A DNA stretch of 64,000 nucleotides from Rhyacophila brunnea (GCA_022495005.1 JAGYXB010000956.1:124001-188000); one strand, 5' to 3'. Counted from the stretch's first letter, positions 44,001 to 53,080 are shown. The notes: a model not told the origin generated them from the sequence alone. Numbers and translations are program-made.

Positions 44001-46299
44001 TAGGTATATAATTTTATGTTGATTCCCAATTTTGTAAACAGAAAATGGTGAATGGCATATTTTATAATTACCTATGAAATTAGGTAAAAACGATCATTGA
44101 TACAACTTGATCACCTATTTACAAAAAATCATGTACCTATCAGTAAATTTATTAAAAATTACGTAAATAAATATTAAGTTTTTAAGTTTGTACTTTTTGA
44201 CCACACGGTATACCGTGGTCCATGCAACGATACGCTACGGTCTTACATTCCGAATGTCCTTGTTTTGTTCCGAATATCCACTTTTCGGAGCCAGCGCTGA
44301 GAATGATCCGTATATCCACATTGCTTACTTGTAAATAAAACGTATTTTCTCTTAGTTTAATGAATTATACTAATATATTATTCATCAAATCTCTTCTTGG
44401 ATAATGTGGCAATCATAAAAAGGTGACAGAGTGCTTGATATATAAACTGATATTTAAATATAAGACAGGGAACTTTGTTTTTCGTTTCCTGAACAATCGA
44501 CATTTGGTCTATTCGGAAAACAAGTACTATAGCGACGACATGACAGGTAATATGTTTTGATCAAAGCATGCAAATTTGTATATCGGCTGTTCCAAATTAC
44601 ATTTTTGATAGCGATGTTTGCTCTGATGCGGATATGAGTTAAGCTTCGAACAAATGTTTGTGTAGAGCCAAGTTCAGAAACAACTGATTATACCTATATA
44701 ATTTGTTTGCAGGCTAATGTATATCAGTCTGGACTAGGTTACACAAAACCTAACCTAGTCCAGGCGGACATACCGAGTAGATTAGTATACCTATACAGCA
44801 TACACTCTATTACATTATCTCCTGAGAATGGCCTCTACAATGAGCTTGAAACGTTGGGGAAAGAAAGGGAAAATCCAAAGATGTTGAAGAAAACCATATT
44901 GTATAGAGATGGAGCCTAAATGTATAAAAGCGAGACAAATGGCCAAAAAGGAGCTCTGGAAATAGGTACTGCACTAATGTGACATACCAACTCTCACGAT
45001 AACTTTGATTACTTTTTCTCTCTTCCAAACATAAATGGCACTTACGTTAAACTGGAGCTTGCTTCAGCGATTTTTGTAGGAAAACGACAAAGGCTCCATC
45101 TGGAAGATTCTATATCTTTGGGAAAAACACACAATGACAGCCCAGAAACCAAATACAAAAACAGTCAATTGTGACAGTCTTACGCAATATTATGTCATTC
45201 ATCCTCAGGACCTCGATTATTTATTTTTTTAAATAGTGTTCCTGAGAAATACTACTTCAACGACACCTATCAACTAATAATACTCACATTATAATAATTA
45301 TTCCGTCTTTCGACCGGCGGAAAATATTCCAAATGTTACTAATTTAATACACTTCCATAATGACGTGCAGTTTTGACATGCCCACAATAATAAATTGACA
45401 AACACATATGTAAATAGCTACGAACATTATCGAGACTTGTAAGTACTTATTTAATCACTAATCGGTAGCGAGAAGTCGCCAGAGCTACAAATAAAAGAAA
45501 AACACGAAGCGGATAACGACACAACACGAATACTCAATAATAATAAGTAATATCATCATTCCATTTTCCATTCCAAAGGTCTTGTGGCATGCTTCCATTT
45601 ACATTACGATTACGACATGACAGCTGAGAGTACCTACCGATTATTTGAGGCTAGGTTCACCGATTCAAAATGCCAATAATTACGCCGGAATGATTATTTA
45701 CAAACATTTTGGCAACTTCTGAAAAATATACGGTCAAACTAAATATCTCCAAATGATAATCGAAACTCGGGAAACCGTTTAATCTTTGCGAACACAAATA
45801 ATTATATGAGACTCGCGTATTGAAATTAACATGTGGTCGATGTAACTTTGCCGAAATATTTTACGAAAGTACTTAAATAATTATTGACAAATAATAACAA
45901 AAAAATTGCGTCAGCATACCCGAGTTAATCGATCGAGGAAATTTATTTATTAATTTAAAAACGAGTACGGCGGCGTCTCGCAATCATGCCGACGTGAAAA
46001 TGTCCGATAATGCCGACAATAGACGGGCAGCCACATTAAGATGGCGTAACGGCAAGAATGTTGAAGCCGGTCTGCAATTGCAAAAGTTCGCTAAGTTCCG
46101 AGTTAGAATTAATCGGAACGCACGCCGGTTGTGAAAATTACACATTAATTTATATCGCTTACCTCTTGCTCGGTCAGACTTTCTGTAAAGAGATATTTTA
46201 ATGAAATGCTAGTAGTGAAATATGCACATGAAAGTCATGACTTATGATTGAAAAATCGCCACTCTCCAACGGGACACTTACCGATTTAGTTTGATCCAT
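28811..46299 (-). CDS. USP10: USP10-like ubiquitin carboxyl-terminal hydrolase (whole gene, 9 coding exons)
   Basis: A deubiquitinase that removes ubiquitin from substrates; vertebrate USP10 works in the cytoplasm with G3BP on p53, ribosomal proteins and stress granules (family knowledge). Seen here: joining 46282-46299, 40612-40756, 38013-39908, 37737-37929, 36479-36770, 35896-36003, 34214-34390, 29514-29748 and 28811-29097 gives 3351 nt, 1116 aa plus stop, with GT-AG introns and matching phases throughout. Residues 1-686 are a low-complexity Pro/Ala/Tyr-rich N-terminus; residues about 700-1105 are the USP domain. The Cys box has N711-Y-C713, the exon 5 box reads GRQEDAEEF, the mid-domain has QPFFTLPLDIQ, and the His box has KGH1054Y followed by WLRYDD (1071-1072). 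Exons are GC-rich against AT-rich introns. Catalytic order and exon joins match the USP10 family closely; the orthology call is strong, the G3BP role is not shown by sequence. Confidence 0.93.
29514..29748 (-). CDS. USP10: USP10 coding exon 8
   Basis: Acceptor CGATTACAG|CGC, donor CCCGA|GTGAGT; 235 nt. It encodes SVREALERVAGRDRVEG and LEKLPQVLLLHLKCF, the conserved beta-strand and LHLKRF-type box; Cys replaces the usual Arg. The intron upstream carries the piggyBac element. Confidence 0.92.
29760..30839. other. USP10 intron 7, piggyBac-free part
   Basis: AT-rich intron sequence with an (TA)n run at 29860-29876. A word GATGACGAAAAATCACAA at 29949 resembles the snoRNA guide region but lacks boxes. 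Confidence 0.5.
30840..33300 (-). mobile_element. piggyBac-family transposon in USP10 intron 7
   Basis: Surrounds an intact transposase frame. A TTAA at 30840-30843 followed by CCTTTTCGTCGCGCC is a possible 3' end for the element. I could not find the matching end beyond 33.1 kb, so the right limit is a guess and this copy may lack one terminus. Confidence 0.6.
31297..33084 (-). CDS. piggyBac-type transposase, intact reading frame
   Basis: 595 codons without a break; the second Met (codon 7, 33066) starts MSARDSVSDEEAQ, the usual acidic piggyBac N-terminus, and is the likelier start. A 13-residue repeat (STSTSGHEAPE) lies at 61-83. Catalytic Asp triad: D291 (CDVETGY), D340 (CDNWYSS), D442 (GSVDKVD). 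The C-terminus (about 552-588) is a Cys/His-rich zinc-binding domain (CRVC...CREC...CPQPC). Length and domain order match active family members. It acts by TTAA-specific cut and paste in the nucleus. It runs in the same direction as USP10. Confidence 0.92.
   Translation of the reverse strand: MYIAIKMSARDSVSDEEAQESIEYLDSDYEMETDDEGETGLAEPHNIDDPSDVDHNVGEASTSTSGHEAPEVSTSTSGHEAPEAPRQPWTAGPFVPIVYDFDSFNTGVNPSVGLNENSSEMEFFTHFLNEDIMGKIVNFTNGYHDHLTNTQVHTPNARIHNWYDTSISELYIFYAVTLLMTRNRRLTIEEHWSTDPLLNAKIFSQTMVRDRYELILQMLHYSDSETPAGDRLYKIRTLLDHCRNLFKDSMLPNENLCIDESIIVFKGRLIFKQFIPSKRHRFGIKLFVICDVETGYILDFIIYCGDGTEITDSEKLGVSGAVVTTLMRDYFGKGHKLFCDNWYSSPELFEHLFKQKTNACGTVRSNRKQMPKIQKLKKGEIKSLNRHPLLVLKWHDKREVHMITTMHDDSMVPTHKTNRATGLPIIKPKCVVDYNKNMGSVDKVDMMLSSLSCMRKTIKWYKKVGFHIIDLFLLNASIIYTVITGKKTSLADFQIKVIRQLIEKYGSASKPSTSLNIPSSSNNPKRMLKTELLKHLPRQVPPTEKKVKAFRRCRVCSQSTIKNTKRKMTNIMCRECDVALCPQPCFYDYHETIKF
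33964..34113 (-). mobile_element. Tigger-like MITE end in USP10 intron 7
   Basis: Reverse copy ending AACGAGGTTTTACTG followed by TA (34114-34115). It shares the GGTATGGTTTTATATGAAAA stretch with the 16.5 kb copy. Confidence 0.7.
34214..34390 (-). CDS. USP10: USP10 coding exon 7
   Basis: Acceptor GATTACAG|GTG, donor ATACAG|GTAAAC; 177 nt, phase 0. It encodes VMGPKKRG, TPLSDIFQGELRS and ends in QPFFTLPLDIQ, matching the 'LQPFFTLQLDIQ' segment of the family. Confidence 0.92.
34885..35032. mobile_element. 150-bp foldback MITE (copy 1)
   Basis: Ends GGTAAATCGTTTTACAGTGG and reversed GGTAAATCATTCTACAGTGG. It is about 85% identical to 57096-57244. It lies in USP10 intron 6. Confidence 0.85.
35896..36003 (-). 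CDS. USP10: USP10 coding exon 6
   Basis: Acceptor GCCGGCAG|GTA, donor TGGAAG|GTGACT; 108 nt, phase 0 at both ends. It encodes VIKFFKPEESKEAAPF and an acidic end (QDEDDWK), the acidic linker found before the middle of the USP10 catalytic domain. Confidence 0.85.
36479..36770 (-). CDS. USP10: USP10 coding exon 5 (QEDAEE box)
   Basis: Acceptor TTTCATTTCAG|G, donor CTTGAG|GTGACC; 292 nt. It encodes VDLCHKFTPM, an alanine-rich insertion typical of GC-rich insect exons, then GRQEDAEEFLGCLLNGLNDE, a conserved USP box. Confidence 0.92.
36790..37215. mobile_element. hAT-like relic in USP10 intron 4
   Basis: Contains CATGGACCCGCATCCTGAAG and TCCACTTGAATTATG, both shared with the hAT at 11.02-11.16 kb, and ends near a reversed CAGGCCTGGGCAAACTACGG terminus. 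No coding sequence. Confidence 0.5.
37737..37929 (-). CDS. USP10: USP10 coding exon 4 (catalytic Cys box)
   Basis: Acceptor TTGATTACAG|GG, donor GCCAT|GTCAGT. It encodes LLPRGMSNRSNYCYANATLQ, the nucleophile box with Cys713, then ALIACPPFYNML and STPVIDA. The split ATG completed by exon 5 gives VIDAMVDLCHKF, the conserved continuation in USP10. Confidence 0.92.
38013..39908 (-). CDS. USP10: USP10 coding exon 3 (large Pro-rich exon)
   Basis: 1896 nt, acceptor TTTAGCAG|AG, donor GGAA|GTGAGT. It encodes residues 55-686, almost entirely low-complexity Pro, Ala, Tyr, Ser and Arg. Two segments stand out: a VSQVTANVNVHGY stretch near residue 130, and FNVHAKNF at 306-313, which fits the PAM2 core ([L/F]NxxAxxF) used by PABP-binding proteins including vertebrate USP10. 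An internal ATG at 39843 is in frame but not needed as the start, because the exon stays open to its 5' splice site. Confidence 0.9.
40612..40756 (-). CDS. USP10: USP10 coding exon 2
   Basis: Acceptor CCCTTGCAG|GAG, donor ATACG|GTATTA; 145 nt, ending with one base of a codon completed by AG at the start of exon 3. It encodes an acidic start (EYEFLDLTDINEEERSSL) followed by a Pro/Ala/Ser-rich linker. Intron 1 upstream is about 5.5 kb. Confidence 0.85.
41146..41345 (+). pseudogene. Tigger/pogo transposase DDE fragment in USP10 intron 1
   Basis: Reads KVTKDRITIMPCSNATGTHK then IKLLVIGKARIPKPFKN, the start of the DDE_1 domain of Tigger-like transposases. Only about 65 codons remain; it stops at TAG. 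Confidence 0.75.
41764..42055. mobile_element. Foldback MITE with long inverted arms
   Basis: Arms of about 110 nt: GAACGTTTATTCAAACAG...AGAATAGCATTGAG...GGATGACA...GTGGTAATTT on the left, reverse complement on the right. The loop is short. No clear target duplication. Confidence 0.8.
42931..44538. mobile_element. 1.6-kb element with 28-bp inverted ends
   Basis: TCGTCGCTATAGTACTTG then TTTTCCGAATA at both ends in opposite orientation. TTTTCCGAATGTC/ATATCCA words recur inside (43.12, 44.25, 44.28 kb), like subterminal repeats. No transposase seen; superfamily unknown. Confidence 0.65.
46163..46182 (-). other. Candidate 20-nt microexon / poison exon in USP10 intron 1
   Basis: On the minus strand TTTACAG precedes and GTAAGC follows the 20 nt, so both splice sites are good. 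It sits only 99 nt downstream of exon 1. If included between exons 1 and 2 it makes codon 9 a TGA stop. It could be an alternative 5' exon, a regulated poison exon, or a chance pair of sites; no transcript evidence is available here. Confidence 0.35.
46282..46299 (-). CDS. USP10: USP10 coding exon 1 (start codon, MDQTKS)
   Basis: ATG at 46299-46297 lies in a good initiation context (GGCCATGG). The six-codon coding part ends in phase 0 at a strong donor (TCG|GTAAGT). Spliced directly to exon 2 it gives MDQTKSEYEFLDLTD, an open frame. The 5' UTR and promoter should lie just upstream, about 46.3-46.5 kb; no TATA box is obvious. Confidence 0.7.
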
Positions 46300-46449
46300 G
46301 GCCTTTTTGAAACACCATTACTGATTCTTTGAACTCATTACATGCGGCGGAATAATTCGTCTTATTAAAAGATATCTCAATCTCACTCGACACAAGACCA
46401 CACATATGGCATAACAGGATGTACCAAAGCCCGCGCTCGCCGGTTCAAC

Positions 46450-46870
46450 CAGTGTTGCCAGTTGCCATCTTTTGGTGACCGAATTATAGTACGCGGTTGA
46501 AGAAATTATACATAGTTATTCGACAAAAATTATAGTACGCCCTGTCATGAATAATAATTGTTGAAAATGTATAGGATTTTTGCTTCTTAACAAAAAAATA
46601 AAGGAAAATTTAAGAAACTCCGAGACCCCCTTTTATTTCGATACTTCTTCCGACCGAAAACGCTTACCGACAAATTCAAGAATTTTCATTTTATACCAGT
46701 CAAGGGGTTTTTTACGTTTTTCGAGCCATTTTTTCCAGGTTCTTCAATTTTCTTATGTTGCAAAATTATAGTACTTTGCACCAATTTATAATACGGAAAT
46801 ATCAAAATTTTAGCACCTTGTACGTATTTTTTTCCAATATTCAAAATTATTGTATTTTGGGCGTATACTT
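46450..46870. repeat. Dispersed repeat ('GTGTTGCCA...ATTATAGTACGCGG')
   Basis: CAGTGTTGCCA, TTGCCATCTTTTGGTGACC and GAATTATAGTACGCGG also occur, partly reversed, at 58530-59080. Lies just upstream of USP10 and could overlap its promoter. Confidence 0.45.
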
Positions 46871-47372
46871 AATGTGACCAGACGTCCCGTTTTCACCGGG
46901 ACAGTCCCGTTTTCAGGTGGCGTGTCCCGGTGTCCCCGAACATAGCGACGGGACGCCAAAATGCCCCTTTTTCGAAAAGAGAGAAACGCGTACTAAAAAT
47001 TTTAAAATAACGTGCAAAATCAAAATCCTGGCGGTAGAATCTAGTACCTACTCAAAACATATAGGCACATACCGTAAAACTTTATTACTTGAGACGGTAG
47101 GGTAACTTGAGAAAAAATGACCTGTTGTCCTTTTTTTCATTGTCGTAACATTATCACAGTGACCTCACTTTTAATTTTTAGTCTGAAGGGAGGCTGCATA
47201 ATATGTGTCTCTCGTTTATAATTCTCCCAAGACATTTAACTCACAGGTAAGAAGCAGAGTCTTTATTATAATTTCAGTAAATAAAACGTAGAAAAATAGT
47301 CCTAACATAACTTTATCGTCAACCTAAACTTTCAATTGTTTTTTCTTTCAACATCTTTTTTGCGGTTACTTA

Positions 47373-48663
47373 CAGCTAACGGTTTTTCGGATTGTTCGAG
47401 TGATTTAGTCGAGTAGCGAGTGATTTGGTAAAAAAAAAAGTGTCTGAACAGACTAATTTAGTCGAGTAGTTTAGTAAAATCATCAGTCCAGTCACCTCTA
47501 TCTATAGATTAATAAAGTCTGAGCATAACTTTTTGCACAAGCAACGAGTGGTCCACTGCCATACTATTTATTGATAAAAAAAAACTTGAAAGCAGATTTT
47601 GGTATTCTATAATGACTGAAGAGTATAAAATAAGTTATTGTCGTTTAAAATCGACTGTCAAATTGACAAACGTCCCAGTGTATTATGATAATACACAGAA
47701 GAAGTTTATTTACTTTGATCGTCACTTCCAATTATTAATAACACAGAACCACTAAATCAGATCAACTCCAAGGTCTCCAAGATACGTTAAAATAATCTGA
47801 AAGAAATCTGAAACTAAGACTCTGACAGACGCATCATTTTGAGCACTCTATAGACAATGAGAGGTCATCCATAGAGAATGGGAGGGGAGGAAAGGTAGTA
47901 CTTGTCGTTAAATGTATCGGCTTTCCTCTTCAGTCGGCAATGGTCCAGTCGATCCATTTTATTCTATTATTTCGGCCGAGTAGCGACCCCCACCACATCT
48001 CACTAAATACTAAACAAGCCACGAAACAAGTCTGAACAGGCGAGTTCATTAGTCGCCGACTGCAGTAGAAATGGCACAGCGTTGGAACGAAGATACTACT
48101 CGAAATAATATAATTTATAATTATTATACTTCAATGCGACAAACCGTCGCGAACGTGTGTTGATAGATCCGTAGATAAATTATGGAAATTTTTCACAGAA
48201 AGCTTGTTGTTATTGAGGATAGGTAAATTATCTTATAAGTTATATTCCGTTTATTTTGTATAGTCAGTAAGGACCATGGAGCACAAAGTACCTATTTATT
48301 ACCTAAACAAACTACAAAAATACATAGGTAAGCATACAAAAATTTATGAAACCACAAAAATATAATAGGTACTTACCCTATATAAATTAGTATTCATCAA
48401 TAGGAATTTCGAGTATAAATCGATTCAATTATGTCAACGCCGTTTTTTTATATTGACATTCGAATTATTTTTGAAGTTACAATTTTATCTGACAGACGGA
48501 AGCACTCTCGTGTCGCGCGAATGGTGTCCGTTTTGAAATATCCATCGCTCTGTTCATTTTAACACGTCACTCACTAATCTACTGTGTTCGGATACTTTTC
48601 AGTTACTAATTCACTAAATCACGCGCCCCTCTACTAAATCACTCGACTAGTCTGAACCGGCTA
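47373..48663. mobile_element. Candidate 1.3-kb TIR element with TTA duplication
   Basis: Both ends carry GTCGAGTGATTTAGTMGAG in opposite orientation about 25 nt inside; TTA lies outside each end (47370-47372, 48664-48666). The outermost bases match poorly. Confidence 0.4.
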
Positions 48664-48737
48664 TTACGTGGAGGATACTCTACTTCTACTATATCTCTGT
48701 TTTATATCGTACATACCTAGTACGCAAGCGAAAATTA

Positions 48738-48916
48738 GTGCTCAGCCGTATTGGTTTGGCGGGCGCGGCGTGGCGGCGTCTTGCGAAACTCAAACGTATA
48801 ACCGTGTGTATTATGCCCCAAAAATACACTGTCTACGAACATTTCACAAACGGTTATACGTTTGAGTTTCGCAAAACGCTCCGCGCCACGCCCGCCAAAC
48901 CACTACGGCTGAGCAC
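48738..48916. mobile_element. 179-bp foldback MITE, TTA-flanked
   Basis: Arms of about 75 nt (GTGCTCAGCCGTATTGG...GCGAAACTCAAACGTATAAC) are nearly perfect inverted copies. The target duplication is TTA (48735-48737, 48917-48919), fitting PIF/Harbinger. Confidence 0.85.
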
Positions 48917-49227
48917 TTATAGTACACAATAAATACTATAATTATGGTACGGTTGGCAACACTGGGTTGACCAGTAGTTTAGCCATTGACTATTTTCCCT
49001 ATATTGTAATTCCTAATATTTTTTATTTTTTAATAATTTAACTACATAATTAAATTAATTAATTTTTCAAAATTTTATTTTAATTAGAATAATTCACACA
49101 TTTAGTATTTCCTTAAATTAATCATTTCATTTCAAATTAAAAAATATGCAGTTAATACTATATTATTCGAATTTGACTTTGAAGTCTTGAGATAGGGTTT
49201 GCTCTTCAATCTTCGCGTGAGGTGTTA

Positions 49228-49761
49228 AGCCGGCGGTCCATTGGCACGCAAGTCAGACGATTTGAAGTGTTCGGATTTTTTTTCGCGTGGAGCACCCCCC
49301 TGCGGACTTTTTAATCTGCAGAGCAGGCTCGTTGGATTTCAAACATGTTTGATATTTTTGCCAGACTTCGTCAGTCGATCACTATGCAAATTCGATTTGA
49401 CATTAATACGCAATCATTCGGACCGAAAAAAATCTGTTATTATTTTAAACATTTTCATTGATTAATTTGTTAATTTACACATAAGAAAATGAGAGATTTG
49501 CCAATTATTTTTTTATTTGTATTTGTGAAATTCTTAAAAGAAATCGTAAAACTTGTGTTGTTTTCACTGCTATTTTATTTTATGCACGTGTACATATAAA
49601 TAACACAAAATTATAGGATTATCGGAAGACATTACGAGAATCGTAACTTTTCACTTTTGACAGCTCGACTTTTTTATTCGTTCGTTGATCAGTAGCAGAG
49701 CATAGACAAATCGGACGATGTATTGTCCTCGGACTATTGGCTCGCCAATGGAGCGCTGGCA
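49228..49761. mobile_element. 534-bp MITE nested in the DIRS left repeat
   Basis: Ends AGCCGGCGGTCCATTGGC and reversed TGCCAGCGCTCCATTGGC; TTA duplicated (49225-49227, 49762-49764). The right DIRS repeat keeps the empty site GTGTTATTCTA, proving the insertion. Confidence 0.82.
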
Positions 49762-49970
49762 TTATTCTACTAAATTATTTTCCTTTTTCTTGTCGTTGGT
49801 CATTCCTCCCTTTTTATTTACTGGTCATACCCGCGCGTCCGTTTTTTTATGTAGGGAGCTTGGGACTCCTTTGTCTCCTTCATTCTGGATTTGACTTTCT
49901 TATTGTCTAGATGTAGCGTTTAACATTTCATTTCTTACTATCAAAAAAAAATATCTTGGACGAACATTAA

Positions 49971-50505
49971 GGCCCTCCTCCCACGGCGCTACTAAAATCT
50001 GACAGAACTGGTTTGTGAAGGAACTCATAAACTGGCCAATGTGATGCTTCGCACACGGCGCTACTGAAACCACTTAAAATAATAATCACATAACCTCAAA
50101 CTGTCAAACTGGACCATCAGCTGTTTTGTACAAAAACCAACAACACGCACGCTGCCACGTTTACTTGAATAAAATTAGGTTATTTCAATTTTGCTTGTCT
50201 TGTACTTTTGACGTCTTGGGTTGTAAATGGTTTTTATAGCATGACACTTGTTCGCAGTGCTACCAATTTTGGTAAGAAAATATGATTTTTCACCGAATCT
50301 AATGATGTTGGTACCACTGTTTTACGGTGACTGGAAACTTGAGAGACCGCGCGACTAGCATGTCGCATCTGTTCGCGACCGTTTTGAAGCCGAGAGATTC
50401 CAGTCTCGCCGTCAGCGAGCCGCCATTGAAATACATTAGCTAGATACTGGCTGGAATTTTAGTTTCAGTTCCGACGGACATAAGTTGCGCCGTGGGAGGA
50501 TGGCC
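49971..50505. mobile_element. 535-bp MITE nested in the DIRS 5' region
   Basis: Ends GGCCCTCCTCCCACGGCGC and reversed GGCCATCCTCCCACGGCGC with TAA duplicated (49968-49970, 50506-50508). CACGGCGCTAC also recurs near 50053. Probably Harbinger/ISL2EU-like by its 3-bp target duplication. Confidence 0.75.
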
Positions 50506-50859
50506 TAAGTGAACGTTAAGTGATCAGTGATTATGGCGCGACATCTGAATAACCGTGAGGAGGATATTCTAAAAGCAATGGACACCAGACGGCGAAGCAG
50601 AACTGCTACAGGAGGAAAAGTTCAACGTACGAGCGTCGATTAAGATGCTGATGTTTGAGGTATCCTCATTACGTACCTTATTTCAGCAGGGGGACCGGCA
50701 AGGAGTGGCACAACGCCCAAAAACGGTCGTAGAGTTAGGTCTAAATGACGAGTTGCGTCGGTACGACCACGATCAGCTAACCAGCTGACGGAGAGGACCA
50801 TCGCGGCCCTCCAGAATGCGATGTTTTCCCAACGGGACAGCTTCTGAAAGTGTATGCAA

Positions 50860-51270
50860 GGGTTAGCGGATTGGGCAACCAATTCTCAAAAGATCATAAC
50901 AGCGATGGGCCTGTACCAAAAAAATCGAAGAGGTTTTTGCGGACAACGCATAATAAAATTTGCGAGGACATGACTCAGATCCTTACCGAGATTATACAAG
51001 CTCGGCGCCAGGTGATTTCGTCCTCAGTGAAGGATACCTTCACTCGGGAGGCACTATCATGGATTCCTCTGAGCTCAGAGTCCCGGAAGGCCCTCGAACT
51101 CACATTATGGCCGGGGTACTCCCAAGGGGCGACGCCCTGTGGGAAAGGAGTTCTCCATCGGAGGTACGGGCTCCACCAGGGATCCGTACTCTAAGCGGAG
51201 GTGACCGCATCTGGACGACCAACAATATTGAGGGCCGCCTAAGAGACTTTCGTGGAGTCTGGATGGCGTA
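50860..51270 (+). pseudogene. DIRS first-ORF (gag-like) relic
   Basis: An open stretch DGPVPKKSKRFLRTTHNKIC and ILTEIIQARRQVIS precedes the RT. Position suggests the gag-like ORF; I see no diagnostic motif. Confidence 0.4.
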
Positions 51271-51394
51271 GTGTACCCCCCCCTCCCCAACATTGGTAAA
51301 AATTATAGCCGTAGCTTGCATACCTTTTGTGTGGACACCACCATTGGTAAGTCATTCTTAACTTTTACGGAATGAATTTCAAACGCAACAATCA

Positions 51395-51835
51395 GCAGAT
51401 TTCACTCTCGAGATCGAGGACTTAAAAAACTCAGGGGTTCTAGAAGAAGCGGGTCCAACCCCCAGTTTTCTCTTAACCCTGTTTCGGATCAAAAAAGCGT
51501 TTGAATGCGTTCCTACAGCCAAAGCCATTCAAACTAATTCACCATTACGAGGTTCCAGCCGGCTTACAAAAAGAAGACTGGCTAGTAATAATAGATTTAA
51601 GCCAGGCGTACCTCCAGGTACCCATGGCTTCTCAACATCGTCGATTCGTTCAACTATCCTACCGAGGGGAGCTCCTACAATTCACGTGTCTCCCGTTCGT
51701 GCTGTCAGCCGCTCCGATTATGTTTGCATCCCTGACCAATTGGGTCGCCGAACGCCTACGAAAGAATGGCTGAGAATATTCACTTACCTAGACGACTTCT
51801 TAGTAGCCAACCAATCCGAGAAATAGTATCTGTTC
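51395..51835 (+). pseudogene. DIRS reverse transcriptase relic
   Basis: EIEDLKNSGVLEEAGPTPSF, then in another frame LVIIDLSQAYLQVPMASQHR and LQFTCLPFVLSAAPIMFASL, then YLDDFLVANQS (catalytic YLDD) near 51785-51820. The order of blocks is that of DIRS-like RT. At least two frameshifts. Confidence 0.75.
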
Positions 51836-52012
51836 AGGTGGAATACAGGATAACCTTCCTACGGTCTTTAGGGTGATTAATAAATATAAAAAAATCCTGT
51901 CTAATCCCAAGCCAACAATGAGGGTTCCTGGACATCACGAAGGCCACACAACAACAAGCGGAGGTTTCTGTCGCCGGAGAAGTGTGTAGCACTCCATCAC
52001 CATCTGCTAACG

Positions 52013-52710
52013 CAGGTACAAAAAGGCAGTTGGTCCCTCAGACAGGCACATATCCAATCCCTTATGGGGTGACTCAACTTCACATCCTACCTCCACGAGG
52101 AAGGTTGCATTGCCGACGGCTATAACGCTCCAGTCATCAATATGGCCGAGGTCCCATCCTCGCCAATTGATGACAATCCCACCACAGGCCCAACAGGACA
52201 TCATGTGGTGGCTCTAGGCGATAGGATCCTCAGAGTTGACACAACGCAGGCACAAAAGGCAGTTGGTCCCTCAGACAGGCACATATTCAATCCCTTCTGG
52301 GGCGACTCAACTTCACATCCTACCTCCACGAGGAAGGTTGCATTGCCGACGGCTACAACGCTCCAGTCATCAATATGGCCGAGGTCCCATCCTCGCCAAT
52401 TGATGACAATCCCACCACAGGCCCAACAGGACATCATGTGGTGGCTCTAGGCGATAGGATCCTCAGAGTTAACACAACGCACCAAAAGGCAGTTGGTCCC
52501 TCAGACAGGCACATTTTCAATCCCTTCCGGGGCGACTTAACGTCGCATCCTACCTCCACGAGGAAGGTTGCATTGCCGACGGCTACAAAGCTCCAGTCAT
52601 CAATATGGCCGAGGTCCCATTTTCGCCAATATGCGACCATCCCACCGCAGGACACCACAACCTAACCTTACCTAACAGGACATCATGTGGTGGCTCCAGG
52701 TGATAGGATC
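52013..52710 (+). repeat. 233-bp tandem repeat, about three copies
   Basis: Units begin near 52013, 52248 and 52481 with AAAAGGCAGTTGGTCCCTCAG and run to GGCGATAGGATCCTCAGAGTT. They are more than 90% alike; the last degenerates after 52620 around a CCTAACCTTACC insertion. It lies between RT and RNase H parts of the DIRS element. Confidence 0.9.
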
Positions 52711-52729
52711 CTCAAAGTTGACACACAGA

Positions 52730-53080
52730 AAGACATTCAATCACTTCCTGACGACAGACGCAGCCGACACAGGCTGGGGAACCTAACTGAATGAACACCA
52801 CCTATCAGGTACGTGGAAACAAGGCCAGTTAGCATGGCATAGCTTTCAACAGGAAGGAAATGTTTGCAATTCAATGGGGGCACAAAATCTATCACCCTCC
52901 TAAACCTAATATGCCGACAGATACTAGTATATACCAGTCGAGCCAACATCACGTTTACTGCACAATACCTCCGCAGAAATTACAACTGCGTGGCAGATCA
53001 TCTCTCCCGCAGACAACTCATTCCCGAATGGCACCTCATCTACACCGCAACCATCCCCCTGTTTCAAAGATGAGGAGTTC
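52730..53080 (+). pseudogene. DIRS RNase H relic
   Basis: FNHFLTTDAADTGWGT (first catalytic Asp region) at about 52735-52780, then SRANITFTAQYLRRNYNCVA and DHLSR near 52950-53010, the RNase H end typical of DIRS and Gypsy-like polymerases. Confidence 0.7.

Larger units (their letters stand above)
40757..46162. other. USP10 intron 1 (rest)
   Basis: 5.4 kb of AT-rich intron with a (TA)n run at 41.1 kb, a Tigger fragment, a foldback MITE and a 1.6 kb TIR element. No exon beyond the 20-nt candidate is convincing. Confidence 0.6.

Noticed and set aside
52142..52665. Repeated 74-102 codon frames as a gene family
   Set aside because: They are the 233-bp tandem repeat read on both strands.
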